The notes: generated by a model not told the origin, from the letters alone. Numbered from the stretch's first letter, positions 53,161 through 61,296 are shown. The stretch is DNA of 64,000 nucleotides from JASJAR01 sp038530285 (GCA_038530285.1 JBCBCY010000017.1:1-64000), one strand, 5' to 3'. Numbers and translations: made by a program.

Positions 53161-53553
53161 ATGATCGATCATATCTCTATCGGGGTGGCGGAATTTGCGC
53201 GGTCGACAGCGTTTTATGACGCGGCTCTGGCGCCCTTGGGCGTGACGCGCATGGTGGATGTGCCGCTTGAGCATTCGGGTGGCGTGTTGGTCTGCGGCTA
53301 TGGCGACAGCCCGGACCGCGCCTGGTTCTGGCTGGCCGAGGAGAAGCCTACGACGGGATTGCTGCACATCGCGTTTGAGGCGGGGACCCGCGCGCAAGTT
53401 GATGCGTTTTATGCAGCGGCCCTTAAGGCGGGCGGGACGGACAACGGCGCTCCGGGCCTGCGCCCGCAGTATAGTGCGGATTACTACGGTGCGTTTGTGC
53501 TCGATCCCGATGGGCATAACGTGGAAACGGTGTGTCGTGCTGGCGGGCAGTAG
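53161..53553 (+). CDS. VOC (glyoxalase/bleomycin-resistance) family protein
   Basis: 130 residues. MIDHISIGVAEFARSTAFYD is the standard opening of this family, followed by the beta-alpha-beta module, AFEAGTRAQVDAFYAAALKA and the metal-site ending YGAFVLDPDGHNVETVC. The His, Glu and Asp-type metal ligands of VOC enzymes can be placed at H4, a Glu/His in the middle and E in NVETV. Function within this broad family is not defined. It stands alone after the barrel gene. Confidence 0.88.
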   Translation: MIDHISIGVAEFARSTAFYDAALAPLGVTRMVDVPLEHSGGVLVCGYGDSPDRAWFWLAEEKPTTGLLHIAFEAGTRAQVDAFYAAALKAGGTDNGAPGLRPQYSADYYGAFVLDPDGHNVETVCRAGGQ

Positions 53554-53645
53554 AATGCGTGTGTTCGTTCATTTTCTCCAGCAGACTTGTCGATCCCTTG
53601 GGGTGATTGCTTTGGTTGCGGAGAATTGATTTACAGCGGCAACAA

Positions 53646-53897
53646 ATGAAACCAAGTGAGCAAATCCACACTAAGAAGCCTAAGCGCCAGCTTCTACTTT
53701 TTGTCGTGATCATTGCGATACTTTTCGCCTACATAAATTACCTGTTTTTCGCCCAAGACACCATTGGCATGACGCAGCGATATAAAAGCCAACTCTCCAT
53801 TGTATGGGTTGTGTCGTGGTTTCTCCCCTTCTTTGAGTATTGGCTGGTTTCGAGCTATCTGAAAATCAGGAGAGCGGAGAAAGACGGCAAATTATGA
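53646..53897 (+). CDS. Small membrane protein, low GC
   Basis: 83 residues. Start ATG at 53646 without a strong ribosome binding site. Two hydrophobic helices (about 15-35 LLLFVVIIAILFAYINYLF and 47-68 SIVWVVSWFLPFFEYWLVSS) are flanked by basic residues (KKPKRQ, KIRRAEKDGK). Base composition is well below the surrounding genes, as in the next two frames, which suggests an acquired patch. No family recognised. Confidence 0.5.
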   Translation: MKPSEQIHTKKPKRQLLLFVVIIAILFAYINYLFFAQDTIGMTQRYKSQLSIVWVVSWFLPFFEYWLVSSYLKIRRAEKDGKL

Positions 53898-54076
53898 CCC
53901 GCGGCTTGTCGATTTGTGGATGTAAGGACGCCGCACAAGCAATGCGCTACCTTTGCAGGGATAAATCGAGCAGAGCAGACGTTGGATCGACAGACCCCGG
54001 CCCGTCGAAGGTATATGCATTGACTGTCATGGAAGAAATCGGCGTGGGAATTGTTACACCTCGGATCGGACGGTAA
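53894..54076 (+). CDS. Possible 60-residue ORF, weak
   Basis: The ATG at 53894 overlaps the stop of the previous frame (ATGA), and the frame ends two bases before the next gene's ATG. The product (MTRGLSICGCKDAAQAMRYL ...) has no recognisable feature and no ribosome binding site stands out. It is kept because it fills an otherwise unexplained gap in a chain of same-strand small genes. Confidence 0.25.
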   Translation: MTRGLSICGCKDAAQAMRYLCRDKSSRADVGSTDPGPSKVYALTVMEEIGVGIVTPRIGR

Positions 54077-54078
54077 CT

Positions 54079-54432
54079 ATGAAATTAATCAAGCGGTTTG
54101 CAAAATGGGTCGCGGTGACGTTGTGCTTTATTGTCTTGGCATATGTCGCTTGGGTGATTTTTTTCTTTGCCGCCTTCTTTTATACGGTCCCGAAATATGA
54201 AGCCGTTTCTTCAAGCGATACGCGAACCACAATCGATGAGCGGAAGGGGTTCCTGATTTCACGGGAGGTTAAATCTTCGTCGCTGGGCGGCTATGAGTGG
54301 GCATTCCGTGAGCAATTGGCCGTCCCCGGGAGCGTGGTTGTGCGGTATGGTCTGATCGGAGCTTCATTCGCGGTGATATACGATGAGAGTGGAGCTGTTC
54401 TTGCCAAGATCGATGATGGGTTGGATGGTTAG
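54079..54432 (+). CDS. Small membrane-anchored protein, low GC
   Basis: 117 residues. Basic start MKLIKRFAKW, one long hydrophobic helix (about 11-38, VAVTLCFIVLAYVAWVIFFF and onwards), then a soluble part with EVKSSSLGGYEWAFRE and a strand-rich end VVRYGLIGASFAVIYDESG. A single-pass anchor with a periplasmic or extracellular domain is likely. Part of the low-GC patch of small genes before rpsA. No family recognised. Confidence 0.55.
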   Translation: MKLIKRFAKWVAVTLCFIVLAYVAWVIFFFAAFFYTVPKYEAVSSSDTRTTIDERKGFLISREVKSSSLGGYEWAFREQLAVPGSVVVRYGLIGASFAVIYDESGAVLAKIDDGLDG

Positions 54433-54562
54433 GGGTTGGTATCTCCTCGTTTGAGCAACACCTCGCCCGCCGCAACACCCGAACCCTTGCACCAAAGCGC
54501 ATTTGCCCCTATACGGCCCCTCGTCGAAGCGACGGGACAGTCGCGGACATGAGACTTGAGCA

Positions 54563-54591
54563 GGGTCGGTGAGAGCCGACCCTTCTTATTT
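54563..54591 (+). terminator. Hairpin in the rpsA leader
   Basis: GGGTCGG (54563-54569) pairs with CCGACCC (54576-54582) around TGAGAG, followed by TTCTTATTT. It is terminator-like and lies about 95 bp before the rpsA start, so it may end upstream transcription, attenuate rpsA, or be part of a leader that ribosomal protein S1 reads. Confidence 0.5.
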
Positions 54592-54682
54592 CGTGTTCCA
54601 CCCGTCCGACCAACTGAAACCGAAAGACCGGCGGAGACAACCGCACGGCCAGAAAATCGAACTGTTAGGAAACGAAAGCCAC

Positions 54683-56365
54683 ATGGCGCAAAACGCAACG
54701 ATGGAGGAATTCGAAGCCCTCCTGCAAGAAAGCTTCGACATTGACACGCCCGACGAGGGCTCGGTTGTCAGAGGCAAAGTCATCGCGATTGAAGCGGGCC
54801 AAGCCATCATCGACGTCGGCTACAAAATGGAAGGCCGCGTCGAATTAAAAGAATTCGCAAATCCAGGTGAAGCCCCCGAAATCGCTGTCGGCGATGAGGT
54901 GGAAGTCTTCCTTGACCGCGTCGAAAACGCCCGCGGTGAAGCCTCGATCAGCCGCGACAAGGCCCGGCGCGAAGCCGCCTGGGACCGTCTGGAAAAAGCC
55001 TATGCCGACGAAAACCGCGTCGAAGGCGCGATCTTCGGACGCGTCAAAGGCGGCTTTACGGTCGATCTCGGCGGCGCTGTGGCGTTCTTGCCCGGCTCAC
55101 AGGTGGATGTGCGCCCCGTGCGCGACGCAGGGCCTTTGATGGGTCTGAAACAGCCGTTCCAGATTTTGAAAATGGACCGCCGCCGCGGCAATATCGTTGT
55201 CTCGCGCCGCGCGATCCTGGAAGAAAGCCGTGCTGAACAGCGCGCCGAAGTGATCGCCAAGATCCAGGAAGGCGACAGCGTTGAAGGCGTGGTCAAGAAC
55301 ATCACCGAATACGGGGCCTTTGTGGACCTCGGCGGTGTGGACGGTCTGCTGCACGTCACGGATATGGCCTGGCGCCGGGTCAATCACCCCTCTGAGATTC
55401 TTGAGATCGGCGAGAAGGTGAATGTGCAGATCATCAAGATCAACAAGGAAACCCACCGCATTTCGCTTGGCATGAAGCAGCTGCAGGACGATCCCTGGGA
55501 TGCGGTCGAAGCCAAGTTCCCGCTGGAATCAACCCATGTGGGCCGGGTCACGAACATCACCGATTATGGTGCGTTTGTCGAACTCGAGCCCGGTGTCGAA
55601 GGTCTGGTGCACGTGTCGGAAATGTCCTGGACGAAGAAAAACGTCCACCCCGGCAAGATCGTGTCCACCAGCCAGGAAGTCGACGTCATGGTGCTGGAAA
55701 TCGACTCGACCAAACGGCGCGTCAGCCTCGGCCTGAAGCAGACCATGCGCAACCCGTGGGAGGTCTTCGCAGAAGCCCACCCCGAAGGCACGCCAGTTGA
55801 AGGCGAGGTCAAGAACATCACAGAATTCGGTCTGTTCGTGGGTCTCGACAACGACATCGACGGCATGGTCCACCTGTCGGACATCAGCTGGGACCAGCGC
55901 GGCGAAGAGGCGATTGCCGACTTCCGCAAAGGTGATGAGGTCAAGGCCGTCGTCACCGAAGTGGATGTTGAAAAAGAACGCATCAGCCTGTCGATCAAAG
56001 CGCTGGATGACAGCTTTACGGGTGCCACCGACGGCGTCAAACGCGGGTCGATCGTGACGGTTGAAGTCACGTCGATCGAAGATGGCGGCATCGAGGTGGA
56101 ATACGAAGGCATGAAATCCTTCATCCGCCGGTCGGACCTGTCGCGCGACCGGGCCGAACAGCGCCCCGAACGCTTCCAGGTTGGTGACAAGGTCGACGTG
56201 CGCGTGACCAATGTTGATCAGAAGACCCGCAAGCTGGGCCTGTCGATCAAGGCGCGCGAGATCGCCGAAGAGAAAGAGGCCGTGCAGCAGTATGGCTCGT
56301 CTGACTCTGGCGCATCGCTGGGCGACATCCTTGGAGCTGCCCTGAAAGGCGACGAAGACGAATAG
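54683..56365 (+). CDS. rpsA: 30S ribosomal protein S1
   Basis: 560 residues from the ATG at 54683 (TTAGGAAACG upstream); an open frame back to 54569 is not part of the protein. Starts MAQNATMEEFEALLQESFDI and has six S1 RNA-binding repeats, recognisable by GxVxxITxYGAFVxL blocks such as VEGVVKNITEYGAFVDLGGV and VTNITDYGAFVELEPG, with HxSEMSW/HLSDISW. It brings mRNA to the 30S subunit. Followed by a strong terminator, so the gene is transcribed apart from the downstream ihfB. Confidence 0.97.
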   Translation: MAQNATMEEFEALLQESFDIDTPDEGSVVRGKVIAIEAGQAIIDVGYKMEGRVELKEFANPGEAPEIAVGDEVEVFLDRVENARGEASISRDKARREAAWDRLEKAYADENRVEGAIFGRVKGGFTVDLGGAVAFLPGSQVDVRPVRDAGPLMGLKQPFQILKMDRRRGNIVVSRRAILEESRAEQRAEVIAKIQEGDSVEGVVKNITEYGAFVDLGGVDGLLHVTDMAWRRVNHPSEILEIGEKVNVQIIKINKETHRISLGMKQLQDDPWDAVEAKFPLESTHVGRVTNITDYGAFVELEPGVEGLVHVSEMSWTKKNVHPGKIVSTSQEVDVMVLEIDSTKRRVSLGLKQTMRNPWEVFAEAHPEGTPVEGEVKNITEFGLFVGLDNDIDGMVHLSDISWDQRGEEAIADFRKGDEVKAVVTEVDVEKERISLSIKALDDSFTGATDGVKRGSIVTVEVTSIEDGGIEVEYEGMKSFIRRSDLSRDRAEQRPERFQVGDKVDVRVTNVDQKTRKLGLSIKAREIAEEKEAVQQYGSSDSGASLGDILGAALKGDEDE

Positions 56366-56392
56366 GTCTTTGCCACCTTCGCGATTTTGAAA

Positions 56393-56419
56393 GGCCCCGC
56401 TTCGGCGGGGTCTTTTTTT
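56393..56419 (+). terminator. Intrinsic terminator of rpsA
   Basis: GGCCCCGC-TTCG-GCGGGGTC (56393-56412) followed by seven T. A tetraloop stem with eight pairs and a T-run; 27 bp after the rpsA stop. Confidence 0.9.
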
Positions 56420-56429
56420 GGCCGATCCC

Positions 56430-57422
56430 TTAGCCGACGCTGAGCAACAGTCGAACAAGCGCAGTTTGCGAGTTCACGCCCGTCTTGTCGTAGATCCGAC
56501 CCAACTGGGTGCGCGCGGTGTTGATGCTGACGCCAAGGGTCTCTGCCGCAGCTGTCAGGCTTTGGCCGCCTATGATTTCCGCCGCCAGGCGCCCTTGCGC
56601 AGCCGAAAGACAAAATACGCTCTGTGCCAAGGTCAAACGCTGGGCGAGGTCCGCTTCGGGGTCGGTGTCGATGTAGGTGACCCCGTCGCGCACCGTGGCG
56701 ATTGCGGTCATGACGCGGCCGGCTTCGTCTTCGCCCAGCACGACGGGAACGCGAAACGGCCGGCCCGTGTTTTCGGCAAAGCCGCGCGACTGGTAAAAGC
56801 CGTGGTAGTCGGCGGCGTGGTCCAACACGGCCCCCAGGGCGCGGTCCCATTCGGGGCGCCGGGCGCGTAGGTGTCCATGGCTCAGCGTCAGGGCCGGATG
56901 CGACTTCAACGCCTGTTCGGCGCCGGGGCTGGCCCAGACCACGCGGCGCGAACGATCAAGGCCGATGCGCCCGGGTGGGGCAAAAGCGTCGCGCACCGAA
57001 ATCACCGAGAAGTAAGCGATCTTCCAATGCCCGGCGTGGCATTCCAGAATGCGTGTTTCAAAGTTGTCTTCAAAGGATTCGTTGTCGGGGTTCCACCACC
57101 TGAGGTCGTAGGTCACCCAAGCCGTGGCCCCGTCGACCGAGACGACCCGTTTTTTGATGTCGTAGCCGCGATCCCCCGCCTGGCACCGCAAGTTGTTTTC
57201 AAACACGTTGGCCATGTTGGCGCGCACCGCATCCCAGCCACGAATGACCTGCAAGCCAAACTCGGGGCTGGCGTGCACTTCGGTGGTGCGCGGATCGTGC
57301 AGCCATGTTTTACACCAGCGATCGAAATCATCGGCGCGAAAGGCTTCGGTTTCTTCTTCAATTGCGGCCAGCACCTGGGCTTCGATATCGCATGGTGCGG
57401 GTCTTCTGGCATTATCGGGCAT
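56430..57422 (-). CDS. Regulator with N-terminal SnoaL-like domain and C-terminal LuxR helix-turn-helix
   Basis: 330 residues from the ATG at 57420-57422. Residues about 10-140 have a SnoaL/NTF2-like shape (VLAAIEEETEAFRADDFDRW, CHAGHWKIAYFSVISV), a fold that forms a small hydrophobic pocket. Residues about 265-328 are a LuxR HTH (LSAAQGRLAAEIIGGQSLTA, then SINTARTQLGRIYDKTGV). The middle (VWASPGAEQALKSHPA) links them. A sensor-regulator with a pocket for a small ligand is the natural reading. It is coupled to a 67-residue ORF that ends inside its start region. Confidence 0.82.
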   Translation of the reverse strand: MPDNARRPAPCDIEAQVLAAIEEETEAFRADDFDRWCKTWLHDPRTTEVHASPEFGLQVIRGWDAVRANMANVFENNLRCQAGDRGYDIKKRVVSVDGATAWVTYDLRWWNPDNESFEDNFETRILECHAGHWKIAYFSVISVRDAFAPPGRIGLDRSRRVVWASPGAEQALKSHPALTLSHGHLRARRPEWDRALGAVLDHAADYHGFYQSRGFAENTGRPFRVPVVLGEDEAGRVMTAIATVRDGVTYIDTDPEADLAQRLTLAQSVFCLSAAQGRLAAEIIGGQSLTAAAETLGVSINTARTQLGRIYDKTGVNSQTALVRLLLSVG

Positions 57423-57615
57423 GAACAAGGTCTATCCTGTTTGGTGGGCCTTGCACACGCTGCACCTCGTCGGGGCGCCAGGAAAGGAGGCGCCGAATGA
57501 GGGCGGTGAACCGATGCCATCGCTCAAAACCGTGCGCGTTATAAAATGCGTCTTCGTTCAAAGACGCGCCGGAAAGCGCTGCGTTGGGGGCAGCTGTAAA
57601 CTGGGTCGGGTCCAT
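57412..57615 (-). CDS. 67-residue protein upstream of and overlapping the SnoaL-LuxR gene
   Basis: ATG at 57613-57615 with AGGAG upstream. Stop TAA at 57412-57414 lies within the first codons of the regulator gene (11-base overlap), which suggests coupled translation. The product (MDPTQFTAAPNAALSGASLN ... RWHRFTALIRRLLSWRPDEV) is short, with an amphipathic helix near the end. No family known to me; the longer frame to 57741 has no support. Confidence 0.55.
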   Translation of the reverse strand: MDPTQFTAAPNAALSGASLNEDAFYNAHGFERWHRFTALIRRLLSWRPDEVQRVQGPPNRIDLVHAR

Positions 57616-57896
57616 GAGGCACTCCTGGTGTGATGTGCCCAAACATGCCTCAGGTGCGTGGGCTGCGGTGTCATATGAACCGACCACAGGGGCGCGGATT
57701 TTTGTCGAATCGGTCGGGGCCGCGCACTTGAATTGACACACGAAACAGGCTGAATCTTCGTGCTGCGGTGCGGAAACCCTGTCTTTTTCAGGGATTTACA
57801 CACAGACAATGCGGATTCCGGGCCATCCTCTCTATTTCGTGTCCCGCGGAATCGGCCTATAGTTTTGCTAACCAACACGCCGACAAGGGGGGCAAA

Positions 57897-58181
57897 ATGA
57901 TCCGTTCGGAACTGGTCCAGAAAATTGCGGACGAGAACCCTCATCTCTATCACCGGGACGTCGAACGTATCGTGTCGACCATTTTCGAAGAGATCATCAC
58001 CGCCATGTCTGCCGGCGACCGGGTGGAGTTGCGCGGCTTCGGCGCATTTTCGGTGAAAAAGCGTGACGCGCGCCTGGGACGCAATCCGCGCACCGGCGAA
58101 AGCGTGCAGGTCGAGCAAAAGCACGTGCCGTTTTTCAAGACCGGTAAGCTGTTGCGCGACCGGTTGAACGGAAAAGCCTGA
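57897..58181 (+). CDS. ihfB: Integration host factor beta subunit
   Basis: 94 residues from the ATG at 57897 (AAGGGGGG upstream). MIRSELVQKIADENPHLYHR and LRGFGAFSVKKRDARLGRNP, with the bend-inducing proline in GRNPRTGE, identify IHF-beta, and VPFFKTGKLLRDRLN is the usual end. It bends DNA with IHF-alpha. It follows rpsA in many proteobacteria; here a divergent regulator gene sits between. Confidence 0.95.
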   Translation: MIRSELVQKIADENPHLYHRDVERIVSTIFEEIITAMSAGDRVELRGFGAFSVKKRDARLGRNPRTGESVQVEQKHVPFFKTGKLLRDRLNGKA

Positions 58182-58206
58182 CCTTCACAGCAGACGGGAT
58201 AGCCTG

Positions 58207-58560
58207 GTGTTTTACATTCGCGTTGGATTTTGGGCCGCTTTGGCCATCGTTCTTTTGACCATCGCCCTGGCGAACCGGGGCCCGGTGACGTTCACCCTGC
58301 TGCCTGCCGAGTTGGGCGGGCTGATCGGCTTCAACTGGTCGATGACCGTGCCGCTTTATCTGGTCATTCTGGTGGCCATCGTGGGGGGGCTGGCCATTGG
58401 GTACATGGCCGAATGGCTGCGCGAATACCGCTACCGGTCCACCGCGAGCCGCGAACACCGCGAGTTGGAGCGGCTGAAAAAGGAAGTCAGCACGCTGAAG
58501 GTTGATGAGACCAAGGGCGACGATGTGCTGGCGCTTATTGACGGACCCAGCCGCACCTGA
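58207..58560 (+). CDS. lapA: LapA-like (DUF1049) membrane protein
   Basis: 117 residues, GTG start. Two hydrophobic helices: about 5-20 (VGFWAALAIVLLTIALANRG) and 44-68 (VPLYLVILVAIVGGLAIGYM), then a basic coiled-coil tail (REYRYRSTASREHRELERLK). This is the layout of lipopolysaccharide assembly protein A-like proteins found beside ihfB. It is 25 bp after ihfB and 13 bp before trpF. Confidence 0.82.
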   Translation: MFYIRVGFWAALAIVLLTIALANRGPVTFTLLPAELGGLIGFNWSMTVPLYLVILVAIVGGLAIGYMAEWLREYRYRSTASREHRELERLKKEVSTLKVDETKGDDVLALIDGPSRT

Positions 58561-58573
58561 CACTCGGGGTCCC

Positions 58574-59215
58574 ATGACACTTAGGGTGAAGATATGCGGT
58601 CTTTCGACCGTCCCAACGGTTGCGGCCGCGGTGGAGGCCGGGGCTGCGTATTTGGGGTTCGTGTTCTTCGACCGCTCGCCCCGCCATGTGTCGTTTGAGA
58701 CCGCCCGGCGTCTTGGCGTCGACGTGCCCGAAGGGGTCGCCAAGGTGGCGCTGACGGTGAATGCCGATGACGCGATGTTGGCCGGGCTGACGGCGGCTGT
58801 GCCCCTCGACATGATCCAGTTGCACGGCGCCGAAACGCCCGACCGTGTCGCCGAAGTCAAAGCGCTGACGGGTCTGCCGGTGATGAAGGCCATCGGAGTG
58901 GCAAGCCCCGACGATGTGGCGCGCATTGCCACGTATGAGGCTGTGGCCGATCAGATCCTTGTGGACACCAAACCGCCCAAGGGTGCGGACCGCCCGGGCG
59001 GGAATGCCGCAACCTTCGACTGGTCGCTGATCGCAGGGCGGCGCTGGACAGTGCCGTGGATGCTGGCGGGCGGGCTGACAGCGGACAACATCGCCGATGC
59101 GGTTGCGGCAACCGGTGCGCGCCAGCTTGATCTGTCGTCGGCGGTGGAATCCGCGCCTGGTGTGAAAGACCCCGCGTTGATCGCGGCATTCATGGATGCG
59201 GCCAAGCGCGTTTGA
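58574..59215 (+). CDS. trpF: Phosphoribosylanthranilate isomerase
   Basis: 213 residues. VKICGLSTVPTVAAAVEAGA with the catalytic cysteine, FVFFDRSPRHVSFE, and PLDMIQLHGAETPDRV are the standard blocks; DTKPPKGADRPGG is the conserved loop before the second catalytic Asp. It catalyses the Amadori step of tryptophan synthesis. Upstream of trpB with 77 bp between. Confidence 0.96.
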   Translation: MTLRVKICGLSTVPTVAAAVEAGAAYLGFVFFDRSPRHVSFETARRLGVDVPEGVAKVALTVNADDAMLAGLTAAVPLDMIQLHGAETPDRVAEVKALTGLPVMKAIGVASPDDVARIATYEAVADQILVDTKPPKGADRPGGNAATFDWSLIAGRRWTVPWMLAGGLTADNIADAVAATGARQLDLSSAVESAPGVKDPALIAAFMDAAKRV

Positions 59216-59292
59216 CATCCCGCGTCCCTTCGCCCGTTGCGAAAGCCGCGCGCCTTCGCTAGCAAAGCCCCCTGACCTTGGGAGGGACCGCA

Positions 59293-60525
59293 ATGCCCGA
59301 AGACCTGATCAATTCCTTCATGACCGGCCCGGATGAAAACGGCCGGTTTGGCGATTTTGGCGGCCGCTTCGTGTCCGAAACGCTGATGCCGCTCATCCTC
59401 GATCTGGAAGCGGAATACGAGCGCGCCAAGACCGACGACAGCTTCTGGGCCGAGATGGACGATCTGTGGACCCATTATGTGGGTCGTCCTAGCCCGATGT
59501 ATTTTGCCCCGCGCCTGACCGAACGGTTCGGAGGCGCGAAGATTTACCTAAAGCGCGATGAGCTGAACCACACCGGTGCGCACAAGATCAACAACGTGCT
59601 GGGTCAGATCCTGCTGGCGCGCCGCATGGGCAAGACCCGGATCATCGCGGAAACAGGTGCCGGTCAGCACGGGGTGGCCACGGCCACGGTCTGCGCGCGT
59701 TTTGGGCTGAAGTGCATCGTCTACATGGGCGCCCATGACGTCGAACGCCAGGCACCCAACGTGTTTCGGATGCGCCTTCTTGGTGCCGAGGTGGTCCCCG
59801 TTACATCCGGGCGCGGGACCCTGAAAGACGCAATGAACGACGCCCTGCGCGACTGGGTCACCAATGTGCGCGACACGTTTTACTGCATCGGCACGGTCGC
59901 GGGGCCCCACCCGTACCCCGCCATGGTGCGCGATTTCCAATCGATCATCGGCAAGGAAGCCAAGGCGCAGCTGATGGACCTGGAAGGGCGTTTGCCCGAC
60001 AGCGTCGTGGCCTGCATTGGCGGCGGGTCGAACGCGATGGGGCTGTTCTATCCGTTTTTGGATGACCCCGACGTCCGCATCATCGGCGTCGAAGCCGGCG
60101 GCAAGGGCGTGACCGACAAGATGGAACATTGCGCGTCGCTGACGGGCGGGCGCCCGGGCGTGCTGCATGGCAACCGGACCTATCTTTTGCAGGATGACGA
60201 CGGACAAATCCTGGAAGGCTTCAGCATCTCGGCAGGGCTTGATTACCCCGGCATCGGGCCTGAACACGCCTGGCTGCATGACATTGGCCGGGCCGAATAT
60301 GTGTCGATCACGGACAAAGAAGCGCTCGCGGCGTTCCAGCTGTGCTGCGAAACCGAAGGAATCATTCCCGCGTTGGAACCCAGCCATGCGCTGGCCCATG
60401 TGGCCAAGATTGCGCCAGACCTGCCCCGCGATCATATCCTTTGCATGAATATGTGCGGGCGCGGCGACAAGGACATCTTTACCGTAGCCAAGGCCTTGGG
60501 TGTCGAGATCGACTCGGGCGGCTAA
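59293..60525 (+). CDS. trpB: Tryptophan synthase beta subunit
   Basis: 410 residues from the ATG at 59293 (GGGAGG upstream). The PLP lysine is K98 in ELNHTGAHKINNVLGQ; ETGAGQHGVATATVCARFGL and CIGGGSNAMGLFYPFLDD are the phosphate and substrate loops. It joins indole to serine. The trpA gene is not in the window; the region downstream holds the poly-Asp genes. Confidence 0.97.
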   Translation: MPEDLINSFMTGPDENGRFGDFGGRFVSETLMPLILDLEAEYERAKTDDSFWAEMDDLWTHYVGRPSPMYFAPRLTERFGGAKIYLKRDELNHTGAHKINNVLGQILLARRMGKTRIIAETGAGQHGVATATVCARFGLKCIVYMGAHDVERQAPNVFRMRLLGAEVVPVTSGRGTLKDAMNDALRDWVTNVRDTFYCIGTVAGPHPYPAMVRDFQSIIGKEAKAQLMDLEGRLPDSVVACIGGGSNAMGLFYPFLDDPDVRIIGVEAGGKGVTDKMEHCASLTGGRPGVLHGNRTYLLQDDDGQILEGFSISAGLDYPGIGPEHAWLHDIGRAEYVSITDKEALAAFQLCCETEGIIPALEPSHALAHVAKIAPDLPRDHILCMNMCGRGDKDIFTVAKALGVEIDSGG

Positions 60526-60553
60526 CTCCCTAAATTTATTGCAAAAACCGTAC

Positions 60554-60573
60554 CCATAAACTCAGGTTTATGG
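60554..60573. promoter_or_regulatory. Inverted repeat after trpB
   Basis: CCATAAACTCAGGTTTATGG is an eight-base-pair perfect stem with loop TCAG. It may be a terminator stem for trpB without T-run, or an operator in front of the poly-Asp gene. It lies 29 bp after the trpB stop. Confidence 0.4.
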
Positions 60574-60593
60574 TCATACTCCTCGCGTTTATT

Positions 60594-60695
60594 GCGCCCT
60601 GCATAACCTTTGGGTCAATGGATCACACACCGGGTGGGTCCGTAACCATACCGCAGCGGCGTGCATGACGTGCGCTGCGGCCAATGACCCAAAGG
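60594..60695 (+). promoter_or_regulatory. Structured leader that can cover the ribosome binding site of the poly-Asp gene
   Basis: CCTTTGGGTCAATGG (60607-60621) is complementary to CCAATGACCCAAAGG (60681-60695) at 14 of 15 positions; the second arm runs into the ribosome binding site AAAGGAG. Directly inside, CCGCAGCG (60651-60658) pairs with CGCTGCGG (60673-60680). The two 3' arms are contiguous. The first arm lies within a motif shared with the leader at 26.3 kb (GCGCC.CTGCRTAACCYTTGGGTCA). A translational control element is plausible. Confidence 0.5.
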
Positions 60696-60704
60696 AGCCG
60701 AGAG

Positions 60705-61220
60705 ATGAAGAAGTATATCGTGTTTTCAGCTGCCACCGCGCTGATGTCGTCAACCGCTATTGCAGGCGGTCATGTCGACAGCGCCGCAATCGCAGAAGCT
60801 GTGCGCGCCGAGCTGGGCGCAGAGTACGACATGTCTGACTTTGACGAGATCAAGGTGCGGATCCGAAGCAACGAGATCAAGATCGAAGCCGAGGGGACCG
60901 GGATCGAGGTCGACCGGACCTATACGATTGCCGATGGCGCGCTTGGTTCGTTGGTCGACGGCGAGGATGAGATTGACCGCGACGGTGTTGAGATCACGCG
61001 CGAGTTTGAAGGTGGTCAATGGGTCGAAAGCATCGATGACGATGATGATGACGACGACGACGATGACGACGATGATGACGACGATGATGATGATGATGAC
61101 GACGATCGTGATGACGACGACGACGATGATGACGACGATGACGACGACGATGATGATGATGATGACGACGATGATGAGGATGACGGCGACGATGACGACG
61201 ACGAAGATGACGACGATTAA
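60705..61220 (+). CDS. Secreted protein with poly-aspartate tail
   Basis: 171 residues, ribosome binding site AAAGGAG. Signal peptide 1-20 (SSTAIA). A small globular part (21-105) carries VRAELGAEYDMSDFDEIKVR followed by EIKIEAEGTGIEVDRTY, a strand-helix pattern akin to PepSY-type modules. From residue 111 to the end, 61 residues are nearly all Asp, broken by a single Arg, three Glu/Gly steps. The DNA is a GAT/GAC run of about 180 bp. Such a tail should bind calcium or other cations. Adjacent gene encodes a similar protein. Confidence 0.75.
   Translation: MKKYIVFSAATALMSSTAIAGGHVDSAAIAEAVRAELGAEYDMSDFDEIKVRIRSNEIKIEAEGTGIEVDRTYTIADGALGSLVDGEDEIDRDGVEITREFEGGQWVESIDDDDDDDDDDDDDDDDDDDDDDDDRDDDDDDDDDDDDDDDDDDDDDDEDDGDDDDDEDDDD
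61035..61217 (+). repeat. GAY trinucleotide run coding for poly-Asp
   Basis: Mixed GAT/GAC codons repeat about 60 times with few exceptions. The mixing of GAT and GAC argues against a simple recent slippage expansion, but length polymorphism would not break the frame. Confidence 0.85.
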
Positions 61221-61296
61221 GTCGCGCCGTGTCGCACTCTGACAGGTTGTCGCCGCTTACGGCGCGGGCACATCGCCACTCACCCCGCGCTGTAAA

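Noticed and set aside
51253..53517. 754-residue open frame on the minus strand opposite the barrel gene
   Set aside because: Antisense shadow of a GC-rich gene; runs through the intergenic region and the VOC gene without any motif.
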